This document shows, in pieces, positions 15,937-25,258 of a stretch of 64,000 bases of DNA (its first letter is position 1; each line of letters opens with the position of its first letter). Origin of the DNA: Achromobacter sp. UMC46 (GTDB taxonomy: Bacteria; Pseudomonadota; Gammaproteobacteria; Burkholderiales; Burkholderiaceae_B). The stretch lies in assembly GCF_014170335.1 (NCBI RefSeq), contig NZ_LZZS01000021.1, positions 1 through 64,000 on the forward strand, in the 5' to 3' direction. The notes under the pieces are model-generated. The model was not told where the DNA came from. It made no database searches and was given only the letters and a program-made list of their open reading frames with translations. The position numbers and the translations under genes are program-made.

Positions 15937-17496
15937 TTACCCGGTACGGCGTCGTCCAAAGTCCTTAAGGCGGAAGCCAAAGAGTAACAACGTTCCGAAG
16001 TAGACCAGCCCGCTGGCGGCCAATACGCCGCCCAGCCACGCCGCTCGCAAGCCGGAATGGGCTTGCAGCGCGATCCAGTCGATCCGTCCGTCGGCGTACC
16101 ACAGCAGCGCCGATAGCGCGGCCAGGGCCGGGATCAGGCGCAGGGCAAACACCGCCCAGCCGGGAGCGGGCTGATAGACGCCGCGGCGGCGCAGGCCGAT
16201 CAGCAGCGCCAGGGCGTTCAGGCAGGCGCCCAGCCCGATGGCCAGGGCCAGGCCGGCATGGGCCATGAGCGGCACCAGCGCCACGTTCATTAACTGGGTC
16301 AGGATCAGCACGCCGATCGCGATCTTGACCGGCGTCCGGATGTCCTGCTTGGCGTAGAAGCCAGGTGCCAGGATCTTCACCGACAGCAGGCCGATCAGGC
16401 CGACGGAATAGGAAATCACGGCCAGGCGGGTCTGCAGCACGTCGTGGGCGGCGAACGCGCCATAGTGGAACAGGGTGGCGACCAGGCCGTCCGACAGCAG
16501 TGCCATCCCCACCGCGGCGGGCAGGCCCAGCAGCAGTACCAGGCGCAGGCCCCAGTCCAGCAGGGCGCTGTAGCCGCCGTGGTCGTCCCGCGCGTGGGCG
16601 GCCGACAGGCTGGGCAGCAGCACGGTGCCCAGGGCGACGCCCAGCAATGCGGTGGGGAATTCCATCAGGCGGTCGGCGAACGACAGCCAGGTCACGCTGC
16701 CCGGCGTCAGCCAGGTGGCGATGTTGGTGTTGATCAGCAGGGAGATCTGCGCCACCGAGACGCCCAGCGTGGCGGGCGCCATCTGCTTCAGGATGCGCTG
16801 CACGGTGGGGTCGGCCCACGCTTGGCGAAAACGCAGGGAGAAGCGCGGAGTGAGTCCCAGCCGCGACAGGGCGACCCATTGCACCGCCAGTTGCGCCACG
16901 CCGCCGATCATGACGCCGACGGCCAAGGCGTAAACCGGGACGTCCATGCGCGGCGCGAGCCAGATGCAGGCGGCGATCATGGCCAGGTTCAGCAGCACGG
17001 GCGTGAACGCCGGCACGGCGAAACGGCGCCAGGTGTTCAGCACGCCCGAGGCGAAGGCGATCAGCGACATGCAGAAGATGTAGGGGAACATCATCCGCGT
17101 CATCCAGACGGCGGCGCCGAATTCGGTATCGCGGGCGGCGCCGCGCAGGCCGCTGGCCATGGCGGACACGACCCACGGAGCGGCCACGATGCCGATCAGC
17201 GTGATCAGCATCAGCGTGGCCGTCAACAGCAGGGCCACCCGGTCCAGCAGGGTGCGGACCTCTTCTTCAGAGCGGTTGTTGCGCGCGCTGCCCAGGATGG
17301 GCACGAAGGCCTGGGCGAAAGCGCCCTCGGCGAACAGCCGCCGCAACAGGTTGGGGATGCGGAAGGCGACCCAGAAGGCGTCGGTGATGGGGCCGGCGCC
17401 AAAGGCGCGGGCGACCAGGATGTCGCGGATCAGGCCGGAAATACGGGACAGCAGGGTGAAGCTGCTGACAGTGGCCGCCGAACGGAACAGGCTCAT
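15937..17496 (-). CDS. murJ: Lipid II flippase MurJ
   Basis: MurJ (MviN) flips lipid II across the inner membrane for peptidoglycan synthesis. The 519-residue length and about 14 hydrophobic segments match the family. The N terminus (MSLFRSAATVSSFTLLSRISGLIRDILVA) and the NLLRRLFAEGAFAQAFVP segment, with conserved Arg residues in the central cavity, are characteristic MurJ motifs. The ATG at 17496 starts at this conserved N terminus; the frame extends to 17571 without family similarity. Murj-rpsT proximity is common in betaproteobacteria, although here the fecR-like gene lies between them. Confidence 0.95.
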   Translation of the reverse strand: MSLFRSAATVSSFTLLSRISGLIRDILVARAFGAGPITDAFWVAFRIPNLLRRLFAEGAFAQAFVPILGSARNNRSEEEVRTLLDRVALLLTATLMLITLIGIVAAPWVVSAMASGLRGAARDTEFGAAVWMTRMMFPYIFCMSLIAFASGVLNTWRRFAVPAFTPVLLNLAMIAACIWLAPRMDVPVYALAVGVMIGGVAQLAVQWVALSRLGLTPRFSLRFRQAWADPTVQRILKQMAPATLGVSVAQISLLINTNIATWLTPGSVTWLSFADRLMEFPTALLGVALGTVLLPSLSAAHARDDHGGYSALLDWGLRLVLLLGLPAAVGMALLSDGLVATLFHYGAFAAHDVLQTRLAVISYSVGLIGLLSVKILAPGFYAKQDIRTPVKIAIGVLILTQLMNVALVPLMAHAGLALAIGLGACLNALALLIGLRRRGVYQPAPGWAVFALRLIPALAALSALLWYADGRIDWIALQAHSGLRAAWLGGVLAASGLVYFGTLLLFGFRLKDFGRRRTG

Positions 17497-17509
17497 GGAT
17501 GGACTACGT

Positions 17510-17531
17510 AAAAAAGGGGCCGGCTGGCCCC
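17510..17531 (-). terminator. Intrinsic terminator between the SDR gene and murJ, minus strand
   Basis: On the minus strand GGGGCC-AGCC-GGCCCC (17516-17531) is followed directly by six Ts (complement of 17510-17515). It would end transcripts coming from the SDR gene just before murJ, which then needs its own promoter or readthrough. Confidence 0.8.
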
Positions 17532-17538
17532 GAAAACA

Positions 17539-17562
17539 CAATGCCCGTTGAAAGGGGCATTG
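17539..17562 (-). terminator. Second stem-loop in tandem before murJ
   Basis: An 8-bp stem (CAATGCCC / GGGCATTG) with an 8-base loop is followed on the minus strand by TGTTTT. Together with the stem at 17516-17531 it makes a tandem terminator downstream of the SDR gene and of the 83-bp repeats. Confidence 0.6.
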
Positions 17563-17600
17563 CCCCGCCACGCACCGCTTCGCGTAAGAATGCCTTTTCC

Positions 17601-17849
17601 CCGCCGGGCCGCCCCAAGGGGAAAAGCGCCCCCTCGGGGGGCAGCAAGCGTGCGAAGCATGCGCCGCGTGGGGGCATCATATTCCGCCGGGCCGCCCCAA
17701 GGGGAAAAGCGCCCCCTCGGGGGGCAGCAAGCGTGCGAAGCATGCGCCGCGTGGGGGCATCATATTCCGCCGGGCCGCCCCAAGGGGAAAAGCGCCCCCT
17801 CGGGGGGCAGCAAGCGTGCGAAGCATGTGCGGCGTGGGGGCATTATTTC
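17601..17849. repeat. Three tandem copies of an 83-bp hairpin-rich repeat
   Basis: Copies begin at 17601, 17684 and 17767, exactly 83 bp apart. Copies 1 and 2 look identical; copy 3 diverges only in its last 20 or so bases, where it overlaps the stop codon of the SDR gene (17843-17845). Each unit contains a small CCCC-AA-GGGG stem and a stronger GCCCCC/GGGGGC stem. On the minus strand the stronger stem is followed by CGCTTTTCCCC, so each unit looks like a weak intrinsic terminator. No gene fits in this stretch. Confidence 0.9.
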
Positions 17850-18601
17850 GGCGGCATGCGGATGGCGCCGTCGAGGCGGATGGTTTCGCCGTTCAGCATA
17901 TCGTTCGTGACGATGCTGTAGACCAGCTTGGCGTAGTCTTCCGGGCGGCCCAGGCGGGCGGGGAACGGGATGCTGGCGGCCAGCGAATCCTGCACCTCCT
18001 GGGGCATGCCGAAAATCATCGGCGTGCCGAAGATGCCCGGGGCGATGGTCATGCAGCGGATGCCGGTCTTGGCCAGATCGCGGGCGATCGGCAAGGTCAT
18101 GCCGGCAACTCCCGCCTTCGACGCGGCATAGGCCGCCTGGCCGATCTGGCCGTCGAATGCGGCGACCGACGCCGTGTTGATCATCACGCCGCGTTCGCCG
18201 GTGGGCTCGGGCGTGTTGGCGCTCATGGCTTCGGCGGCCAGGCGCATCATGTTGAAGCTGCCGATCAGATTGATCGACACGACCTTCTGGAACAGGTCCA
18301 GCGGATGCGCGCCGTTCTTGCCGACGATCTTGGCGGCGGGCGCGACGCCCGCGCAGTTCACCAGGCCGAAGAGGGCGCCCAATTCAAGGGCCGCGGCGAC
18401 GGCGCTCTTGCCGTCGGCTTCCTGCGTCACGTCGCAATGCACGTAGCGTTGGCCGAGCTCTTTGGCCAGCGCCTGGCCGGGCTCGTCCTGCACGTCGGCG
18501 ATGACGACCTTGGCGCCGTTCTCCACCAGCATGCGCACGGTGCCTGCACCCAGGCCGGACGCGCCGCCCGTAACAATGAATACCTTGTTCGCGATTTCCA
18601 T
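17843..18601 (-). CDS. Short-chain dehydrogenase/reductase, 3-hydroxyacyl-CoA dehydrogenase type II-like
   Basis: This 252-residue classical SDR has the cofactor motif TGGASGLG at 11-18, the NAD-preferring acidic residue in VVIADVQ, the NCAG motif, and the catalytic Ser145, Tyr158 and Lys162 (YAASK). The overall pattern, with [24 protein letters not shown], resembles the HSD17B10-type 3-hydroxyacyl-CoA dehydrogenases used in fatty-acid or branched-chain oxidation. The exact substrate is inferred. The stop codon lies inside the third 83-bp repeat, so the C-terminal MPPK end may have been set by that element. The ribosome-binding site before ATG 18601 is weak (GGTAGAGA). Confidence 0.88.
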   Translation of the reverse strand: MEIANKVFIVTGGASGLGAGTVRMLVENGAKVVIADVQDEPGQALAKELGQRYVHCDVTQEADGKSAVAAALELGALFGLVNCAGVAPAAKIVGKNGAHPLDLFQKVVSINLIGSFNMMRLAAEAMSANTPEPTGERGVMINTASVAAFDGQIGQAAYAASKAGVAGMTLPIARDLAKTGIRCMTIAPGIFGTPMIFGMPQEVQDSLAASIPFPARLGRPEDYAKLVYSIVTNDMLNGETIRLDGAIRMPPK

Positions 18602-18735
18602 GTCTCTACCACCAGATCAGTTCAAGGGGATGAATGCGGCGCGGCGGGCGCCGAATGTGACAAAGCCTTCGGGCCGGGGCTGGAACGCGTCGCGTCCGGC
18701 CGGCGCCGAAGGCCTGCAGGCCATCAATGCGCCAA

Positions 18736-19410
<675 letters not shown>

Positions 19411-19483
19411 TTATTTTTTGTGATCCGGGGGATTATGCCGCAACGCAGCAGCCAATGCGGGGCTGCGCCATGGGAAATAACCC

Positions 19484-20248
19484 TTATATCTGTTTGCTGT
19501 AGATCAACCGGACGCGCTCCAGATCCGCCGGGGTATCGACCCCTGCCGCAGGAGGGCTGGATGCTCGGTGTACGACGATGTTGTGGCCATGTTCCATGGC
19601 GCGCAGCTGTTCCAGCGATTCGAACTGTTCCAGCACGCCTTGCGGCAGGGTCGGGAATCGGCGCAGGAAGGACACGCGGTACGCGTACAGCCCGATGTGG
19701 TGCCAGGCGGGCAGGCCGGGGGCCAGCACGCGTTCGCCCGCGGCCAGCGCATCGCGGGCCCAGGGGATGGGGGCGCGCGAAAAGTACAGCGCGCGGTCGT
19801 TGGCGGCGCAGACCAGCTTGACGATGTTCGGGTTGAACAGCGCTTCTGCGTCGACCAGCGGGCAGGCGCAGGTGGCGATATCGGCGTCGGGGCTGGCCTG
19901 GAGTTTGGCGGCGACGGCGTCGATGAGTTCGGGTTCGATCAGCGGTTCGTCGCCCTGGACGTTCACCACGATGGCGTCGTCGGGCAGGCCCAGCTGGTCG
20001 ACGGCTTCGGCCAGGCGGTCGGTGCCGGTGGGGTGGTCGCCGCGCGTCATCAGGGCGGTCAGGCCATGCGCCCGGACGGCGGCCTGGACGCGGGCGTCAT
20101 CCGTCGCGATGTAGACCTGCGACGCGCCCGACAGGGCGGCGCGTTCGGCCGTGCGCACGACCATCGGCTTGCCGGCGATGTCGGCAAGCGGCTTGTCGGG
20201 CAGGCGGGTCGAGGCGGTCCGCGCCGGAATCAGGGCGATGAAGCTCAC
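19484..20248 (-). CDS. kdsB: 3-deoxy-manno-octulosonate cytidylyltransferase
   Basis: KdsB makes CMP-Kdo, the donor for the inner core of lipopolysaccharide. The start is the GTG at 20248, which begins the conserved [26 protein letters not shown] nucleotide-binding segment after three residues and gives 254 residues, the family size. Also seen are [31 protein letters not shown] with the metal-binding Asp, and HIGLYAYR. The Trm112-type gene ends 10 bp upstream, so the two are cotranscribed. The longer open frame upstream is only overlap with that gene. Confidence 0.96.
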   Translation of the reverse strand: MSFIALIPARTASTRLPDKPLADIAGKPMVVRTAERAALSGASQVYIATDDARVQAAVRAHGLTALMTRGDHPTGTDRLAEAVDQLGLPDDAIVVNVQGDEPLIEPELIDAVAAKLQASPDADIATCACPLVDAEALFNPNIVKLVCAANDRALYFSRAPIPWARDALAAGERVLAPGLPAWHHIGLYAYRVSFLRRFPTLPQGVLEQFESLEQLRAMEHGHNIVVHRASSPPAAGVDTPADLERVRLIYSKQI

Positions 20249-20258
20249 GATGGGCGCG

Positions 20259-20441
20259 TCAGGAGGCAGCGGAGGTTTCGTCCAGCGCGCGCGCTTCCGA
20301 CTCCAGCATGACGGGGATGCCGTCGCGCAGCGGGAAGGCCAGGCGGTCGGCGCGGCACACCAGTTCGGCTTGCTGCCGGTCGTGTTCGAGGCGGCCCTTG
20401 CACAAGGGGCAGACGAGGATGTCGAGAAGTCGGGATTCCAT
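20259..20441 (-). CDS. Trm112-family small zinc-ribbon-like protein (YcaR type)
   Basis: This 60-residue protein starts [20 protein letters not shown] and has the CPLC pair and a later single Cys ([21 protein letters not shown]), which is the Trm112/YcaR (DUF343) pattern. Bacterial members sit next to kdsB and lpxK as here; their function is not firmly known. In many proteobacteria lpxK is directly upstream; here the gap to lpxK is filled by a large gene on the other strand. The ATG at 20441 is the start that places CPLC at residues 11-14. Confidence 0.9.
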   Translation of the reverse strand: MESRLLDILVCPLCKGRLEHDRQQAELVCRADRLAFPLRDGIPVMLESEARALDETSAAS

Positions 20442-20479
20442 GACCTGGATTCTAAAACAGTTTTGGGGGCGGGCACGGG

Positions 20480-20530
20480 GGGGCATTCCGTCGGACGAGC
20501 CGCCTGCGAAGCCTCCGGAATGCCCCTTTT
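20480..20530 (+). terminator. Long-loop hairpin with T-run facing the IgaA-like gene
   Basis: A perfect 11-bp stem (20480-20490 with 20516-20526) has a 25-base loop and is followed by TTTTCTGTTT. It has the form of a plus-strand intrinsic terminator, although the nearest genes to the left are on the minus strand. It lies in the promoter region of the IgaA-like gene, so it may act as an insulator or leader structure. Confidence 0.5.
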
Positions 20531-20637
20531 CTGTTTAATTGTTAATTATTGTCATGTTTTGAATGGATTGGGCCAAATACAAGGGACGGTTCATCGCTAT
20601 GATCCGCCGCGTTTCTACGGAAAGGGAAAGAAGCGCG

Positions 20638-22833
20638 ATGGACGCGAATACGCTCAAGATCGGCTTGATGCTTATCATCCTGGTCTGGTCGGTCATCAGC
20701 TGGATCACATACATGGTGCGGCGCAGCGATAACAAGGGCGCGCTGCGCGAGCTGAAGCAGGAGAGCCATGCGCTGCGGCCCATGACACACGAAGAGCGCG
20801 CGCTGGTACAGCCGTTCCTCGTATTCCCCGCCGATCCCAAGAAAACCGCCACCTTGGCGAGCGACAACGTCTTCACGTTGAAAGGCCCCTTCGTGCGCCA
20901 CGGGCTGGAGACCGGTCAGGGCGCCTCGACGATGCACGACACCCTGGGGGGCGTCGATGTGGTCCTGCCTTACGACGCCCGCGACTATCTGCAGGAGGAC
21001 AACCTCGCCGAAGTGGCGATGACGGAAAAATTCGCCATCGTCTTGGCCCTGAACGGCCAATTCGACATCGCTGGCGGCCGAGAGCGCGACCTGCGGCGCC
21101 AGAAGCAGGATCAGCAGTGGTCGGGCGGCAAGGTCGGGGTGTTGCAAGACGTGGTGCCCGTGGAAGACGGGGGGGAAAGCGGACAGGACGACCGCGAGCT
21201 GGCCGACGCGCTGCAGGTGGAAATCCTGAGTCAGCGTGACGAGACCCCCGCCGAAGTCGCCGAGCGACAACGCCCCGGCATCGGGTTCTGGGTCTCCATG
21301 GTGTGGCTGCTGGCGTTTGCCGGCCTGGCCGTGACCGCCGCCGGTGGCGGCGTGGCGTTCGCCGGCGCGGCGGCGGCGTTGACCGTCCTTGCCTTGTGGC
21401 TGACGTGGCGTCGCCGGAGGCCGGGTCAACCGGGAAAGGTCAACCGGGCGCGCGGCGAACTCAACGCCATCGTGCTGACCAATCCGGAGAACGCGCAGGC
21501 CGTGTCCACCCAGCTGTTCCTGGGCGACAAGCTGCCGATCAAGTTGCCGGATCACTGGCGCGACACGCTGACGCTGCCTGAAGACGGGCGGGTCGACGTG
21601 GACGTGCGCGTCGATGACTACGCGGTCCTGCGCTTTGGCGGCAACTATTCGGTGGACGAAGAGCAGCGCCGGTTTCCGCGCGTCTACTGGGGTCGCCATG
21701 CGACGTTTGCGCTGGTGGGCGTGCTGGCCGGAATCGCGCTATGGGCGATGGCGGACAACTTGAGGGGAGACGCGGCGCTGACCAGCGCCTGGTTCCGCGG
21801 TGCGCCGGTCCGCAGCGGCGACTCGGCAGCTGCCTTGGCCCAGGACCCGCCAGCTTTCGGAACCGTGCTGTCGCTGCAAGGTCGTGCGCGTTGCGAATTA
21901 GCGCTCGACGACGCGTCCGGGCGCGCGGCGTTCGATTGCAATCGCTTGCGTTGGGATGGCGCGGCCTCGCAGGCCGCCCGATTGGAACTGGACGAACCGA
22001 TATTGCGGCTGTATTCAGGCGACTTCCTGCAGACTCGGCCCAATCCGATGGTGGACATGATGATCCGGAGCCAGGCCTTGCGCCTGATGCAGGACAACCC
22101 GATGGCGCTCTACGGCGCCCGTTCGCCGTCGGCAGAGACGGTGGTCGGCTTGAGCCGGACCGTGCTTGCGATCGAGTCCGCTGCCGGCGCCGCGATTTCG
22201 GCGTGCGACGAGCTGAAGAAGGCATTCGTCGACAGCATCCTGCTGGCCAGGGAAACGCCTGAGAGCTGGCTGGAATTGTTCAGGCTCGCGGAAGCCGGGG
22301 CATTCAAGGCCAAGGGGCGTGGGGACGACGGCGTGATGATGTCGCGCGACGTGCGCCGCATGCGCGACCAGGCCCGTTCCAGCATGCGGCCAACGGTTGA
22401 GGCCGCGCTGGACCGCGCGTCGCGAACCATGATGGCGTCTCAGCAGGGCGGGTTCGTTCTGCGGGTGCTGCCTGGCCCGCATGCCGCCTTGCCGGCCTTG
22501 AATGGCCGCTACAACGAAGACCTGCTTGCGGTGTGGGACGAGCAGATTCGCATGATGTCGCCCGACGGCGCGTTGCCCTTCAAGGTCAGCGGCATGGTCG
22601 TGGGGACAGGCGTCGATGCGTCGGGGTCGCCGGAAATCACTGTAGATGCGGCGAGGACGGCCGATGATCCGTGGCCGGCAGTGGCCCGCATGGCCTGGAT
22701 GCTGCTGGCGGGTTTGCTGGTGCTGGCGCATGCGCCGTTGGCGGTGATCCGGATGCGGGCGGCGTCCGCGCGCGAGCGGGCCTTGCAGGAATACGCGCGG
22801 CAGCGCAGCGCGGCCAAGCCCGCGTTTTTCTAG
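20638..22833 (+). CDS. IgaA/UmoB/YrfF-family inner-membrane protein
   Basis: This is a 731-residue protein with the IgaA topology: a helix at about 7-26, a cytoplasmic domain, two helices at about 214-258, a second soluble domain, a helix at about 354-371, a large periplasmic domain and a final helix near 684-704. Matches to the E. coli family pattern as I recall it include T-x-EER early, a VDVVLP...LALNG block, an LP-x-HW block followed by D-x-D...S-x-x-E...FP-x-x-W before the third membrane region, and FDC-x-x-L-x-W in the periplasmic domain. In Enterobacterales IgaA restrains the Rcs envelope-stress phosphorelay. The ATG at 20638 directly precedes the first helix; an ATG at 20563 would add 25 charged residues. 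Its 3' end overlaps lpxK tail to tail by 4 bp. Confidence 0.82.
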   Translation: MDANTLKIGLMLIILVWSVISWITYMVRRSDNKGALRELKQESHALRPMTHEERALVQPFLVFPADPKKTATLASDNVFTLKGPFVRHGLETGQGASTMHDTLGGVDVVLPYDARDYLQEDNLAEVAMTEKFAIVLALNGQFDIAGGRERDLRRQKQDQQWSGGKVGVLQDVVPVEDGGESGQDDRELADALQVEILSQRDETPAEVAERQRPGIGFWVSMVWLLAFAGLAVTAAGGGVAFAGAAAALTVLALWLTWRRRRPGQPGKVNRARGELNAIVLTNPENAQAVSTQLFLGDKLPIKLPDHWRDTLTLPEDGRVDVDVRVDDYAVLRFGGNYSVDEEQRRFPRVYWGRHATFALVGVLAGIALWAMADNLRGDAALTSAWFRGAPVRSGDSAAALAQDPPAFGTVLSLQGRARCELALDDASGRAAFDCNRLRWDGAASQAARLELDEPILRLYSGDFLQTRPNPMVDMMIRSQALRLMQDNPMALYGARSPSAETVVGLSRTVLAIESAAGAAISACDELKKAFVDSILLARETPESWLELFRLAEAGAFKAKGRGDDGVMMSRDVRRMRDQARSSMRPTVEAALDRASRTMMASQQGGFVLRVLPGPHAALPALNGRYNEDLLAVWDEQIRMMSPDGALPFKVSGMVVGTGVDASGSPEITVDAARTADDPWPAVARMAWMLLAGLLVLAHAPLAVIRMRAASARERALQEYARQRSAAKPAFF

Positions 22834-23873
22834 GCGTGGGCAGGCTGGCGCAGGGTCTGCGCCAGCCAATCGAACAGCAGCGGGTCCGAGAACGCGGCCT
22901 GAACCGGAACCTCCCACAAGCGCGCGTCGCGCAAGCCGGCGCACTTGATCGCGTCCTTGGACGTGACGAGGATCGCGTCCGCCGTCACCGCCTGGAAGGG
23001 CGATTCTGCATAGTCGTGATGGTCGGGCAGGGGCAGCGTCGTGGCCAGCGTGAGCCCCGCGGCGCGCAACGTGGTGAAGAACCGTTCAGGGTTGCCGATG
23101 CCGGCCGCTGCCGCGATGCGCGGCTGTCCGGCATAGGCGGATAGCGGGCGCGTGGCGCCGCCTTCGATCTGGCGCACCGGACCCGGCTCCAGCCACATCC
23201 GCACCTGGCGCGGACGGGTATCGCCCGTGGCGCCCGGCTGGCCGTCAGGCGTGCCGATATTGGTGACCACGGCATCCACTTCCTGCAAGCGGCGGGCGGG
23301 TTCGCGCAACGGGCCGGCGGGCAATAGCCGGCCATTGCCCACCCCGCGCTCGTCCTGCACCACGATTTCGATGTCTCGGGCCAGCGCCAGGTGCTGCAGG
23401 CCGTCGTCGGACACGATCACGTCCACCTCGGGGTGCGCTTGCAGCAAGGCCTGGGCCGCCAGGGCGCGTTTCGGGTGCACGGATACGGGGGCGCCGGTGG
23501 CGCGGGCGATCAAGGCGGGTTCGTCGCCGTAGCGGGCGGCCGCCAGCGCGCCGGTGCCGACGCGGGCGCGCGGGCCGATCTTCACGCCATAGCCGCGGCT
23601 GACCACGCCCGGCGTATAGCCGCGGGCGCGCAGGCCTTCAACGGTGGCGATGACCATCGGGGTCTTGCCCGTGCCGCCCACGTAGACATTACCGACCACC
23701 ACCACCGGCACCGGGGCGCGGTAGGCGGCCCGGGACCCGTCCAGGTACTGCCGGCGCTTGCGCGCCACGGCCCACGCGGTCAGCGCGGACAGCGGCAGCA
23801 GCAGGCTCGACAGCCAACCGCCATGCTGCCACTGGCGAGCCAGCAGCGAGGCAGAAGAACGCGTGGTGGTCAC
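22830..23873 (-). CDS. lpxK: Tetraacyldisaccharide 4'-kinase
   Basis: LpxK phosphorylates the lipid A disaccharide precursor at position 4' at the inner membrane. The 347-residue length is usual. An N-terminal membrane-associated helix ([16 protein letters not shown]) precedes the Walker A-type motif [11 protein letters not shown] at 61-71. SRGYG and DDGLQH (the catalytic Asp-containing motif) follow. The GTG start at 23873 overlaps the exbD stop codon by 4 bases (GTGA), so exbB-exbD-lpxK are translationally coupled. Downstream, transcription runs into the antisense strand of the IgaA-like gene rather than directly into Trm112-kdsB. Confidence 0.95.
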   Translation of the reverse strand: MTTTRSSASLLARQWQHGGWLSSLLLPLSALTAWAVARKRRQYLDGSRAAYRAPVPVVVVGNVYVGGTGKTPMVIATVEGLRARGYTPGVVSRGYGVKIGPRARVGTGALAAARYGDEPALIARATGAPVSVHPKRALAAQALLQAHPEVDVIVSDDGLQHLALARDIEIVVQDERGVGNGRLLPAGPLREPARRLQEVDAVVTNIGTPDGQPGATGDTRPRQVRMWLEPGPVRQIEGGATRPLSAYAGQPRIAAAAGIGNPERFFTTLRAAGLTLATTLPLPDHHDYAESPFQAVTADAILVTSKDAIKCAGLRDARLWEVPVQAAFSDPLLFDWLAQTLRQPAHA

Positions 23874-24283
23874 CGGGTGGTCTGGGCGGCGAAGTTGACG
23901 CGGCCGATGCCGGCCAGGCGGGCGGCTTCCATGACGTTGATCACGGATTGGTGGGTGGCTTGCGCGTCGGCGTTGATGACGACGAGGGGTTCGGGCTTGC
24001 CGGCCGCGGCCTGGCGCAGGGCGTCGGCGATTTCGGGCGGCGTGGAAACGTCGATCAGCGTGCCGTTCAGAGCGTAGCGCCCGTCCTGGCTGACGGCGAC
24101 TTCCAGCGCAGGCGGCGTGTCCTGTTCTGACGAGGCCTGGGGCAGCGTCACCTTCAACTGCGTGAAACGCGCGAACGACGTGGTCGCCGCCAGGAAGATC
24201 AGGATGACCAGCAGGACGTCGATGAGCGGAATCAGGTTGATGTCCAGTTCATCGCGGTCGCCCCGGGAGCCGCGGAAATTCAT
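23870..24283 (-). CDS. exbD: ExbD/TolR-family biopolymer transport protein
   Basis: This 137-residue inner-membrane protein has one N-terminal helix ([23 protein letters not shown]) carrying the conserved proton-carrying Asp22, followed by a periplasmic domain. With the upstream ExbB-type protein it forms a proton-driven motor that energises TonB- or Tol-type systems. The start codon overlaps the exbB stop codon as ATGA. Being joined to lpxK is typical of beta- and gammaproteobacteria, where this pair may serve envelope functions rather than iron uptake; no tonB gene is present here. Confidence 0.94.
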   Translation of the reverse strand: MNFRGSRGDRDELDINLIPLIDVLLVILIFLAATTSFARFTQLKVTLPQASSEQDTPPALEVAVSQDGRYALNGTLIDVSTPPEIADALRQAAAGKPEPLVVINADAQATHQSVINVMEAARLAGIGRVNFAAQTTR

Positions 24284-24906
24284 GAACGTCCCTCGCGCGG
24301 GGGGGCGGGGGACGCGGACACGGCACGGACCAGCCGCGACGCGGATTGCTCCATGGCGCTCAGGTAGCCGTCGACGCGGCTGCGCAGGTAGCGGTGCGCG
24401 ATCATGGCCGGAATGGCGATCAGGATGCCGAAGCCGGTGTTGTAGAGCGCGATGGAGATGCCGCGCGCCAGTTGGGCAGGATCGCCGCCGCCGGGCGTGT
24501 ACGAGCCGAAAATTTCGATCATGCCGACCACGGTACCGAACAAGCCCATCAGCGGCGCGACGACGGCGATCGTGCCGATGGCGGGGATGTAGCGGCTGAG
24601 GTCATGGGCGACTGCACGGCCGGTGTCTTCAACCACGTTGCGCAGTTCTTCGCGGGGCAGATGTCGGTGACGCATCACTTCGGCCAGCACGCGGCCCAGC
24701 GGCGAGTTGCGTTCCAGCCGGTTGATCGATTCGGGGGTGTCCTGGTGGTTGCGCAGCATGTCGGCGACCTGGTCATTCAGGCCACGGGGCAGGATCAGGC
24801 TGCGGCGCAGGGAGAGGAAGCGCTCGAAAATCAGCGCCAGACCCAGCACGGATGTCGCCAGCAGGGGCCAGATAGGCCAGCCGGCCTCGCGCAAAATGGA
24901 AAGCAA
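24280..24906 (-). CDS. exbB: MotA/TolQ/ExbB-family proton channel protein
   Basis: This protein of about 208 residues has three membrane helices: IWPLLATSVLGLALIFE near the N terminus, and IPAIGTIAVVAPLMGLFGTVVGMIEIF and GISIALYNTGFGILIAIPAMIAHRYL in the second half. The last two carry the conserved pore residues of the family. No ATG is available. The TTG at 24906 is preferred because GGGAG stands 8 bases upstream and the protein then begins MLSILREAG. A TTG at 24915 or 24966 is possible. It is the first gene of the exbB-exbD-lpxK unit. Confidence 0.9.
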   Translation of the reverse strand: MLSILREAGWPIWPLLATSVLGLALIFERFLSLRRSLILPRGLNDQVADMLRNHQDTPESINRLERNSPLGRVLAEVMRHRHLPREELRNVVEDTGRAVAHDLSRYIPAIGTIAVVAPLMGLFGTVVGMIEIFGSYTPGGGDPAQLARGISIALYNTGFGILIAIPAMIAHRYLRSRVDGYLSAMEQSASRLVRAVSASPAPPREGRS

Positions 24907-25258
24907 AGCGTTCAACTCCCGGGGAAGCCGTCGCGCGCGGGAGGGAGCGCATCGGCATCTGATCAAGCCGAAACTGTAACGGTGCGGCGGGGTTGTGGCA
25001 AGGCGGATTGACCCCGGAATTATCCACAGAAATTGTGGATAATTCTGTGCAAAACTCTGCCGGAACGCTTGTGGGCACAGGGCTTGCGCTTGTTTGCTTC
25101 AAATGAGCGCAGCGGCGTTTAAGTAAAAAATCCATATAAATCAATGAATTGCACGGAGATTGCTGGCTGTCTGGGCCGTTGCTGCAAAAAACTGTGGGCG
25201 CGGTATCATTGCGGCCCGCTACGTATGCCCTGTGGACAGGTACGCACCGGAAAGCCTC
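24907..25258. promoter_or_regulatory. Divergent exbB/xseA control region with two inverted DnaA boxes
   Basis: This 352-bp non-coding stretch holds two perfect 9-mer DnaA boxes of the strongest E. coli type: TTATCCACA at 25020-25028 and its inverse TGTGGATAA at 25034-25042, separated by 5 bp. A weaker relative (TGTGGACAG) lies at about 25231-25239. AT-rich sequence from 25100 to 25150 is the likely xseA promoter. No gene is supported here. The inverted pair would bind two DnaA monomers and could regulate both flanking genes or titrate DnaA. Confidence 0.7.

Noticed and set aside
17601..17849. CRISPR array
   Set aside because: The three 83-bp units are directly adjacent with no unique spacers, and no cas genes are present.
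25020..25042. Replication origin suggested by the DnaA boxes
   Set aside because: Only two boxes are present, with no AT-rich unwinding element beside them and no dnaA/dnaN/gidA/parAB genes in the window.
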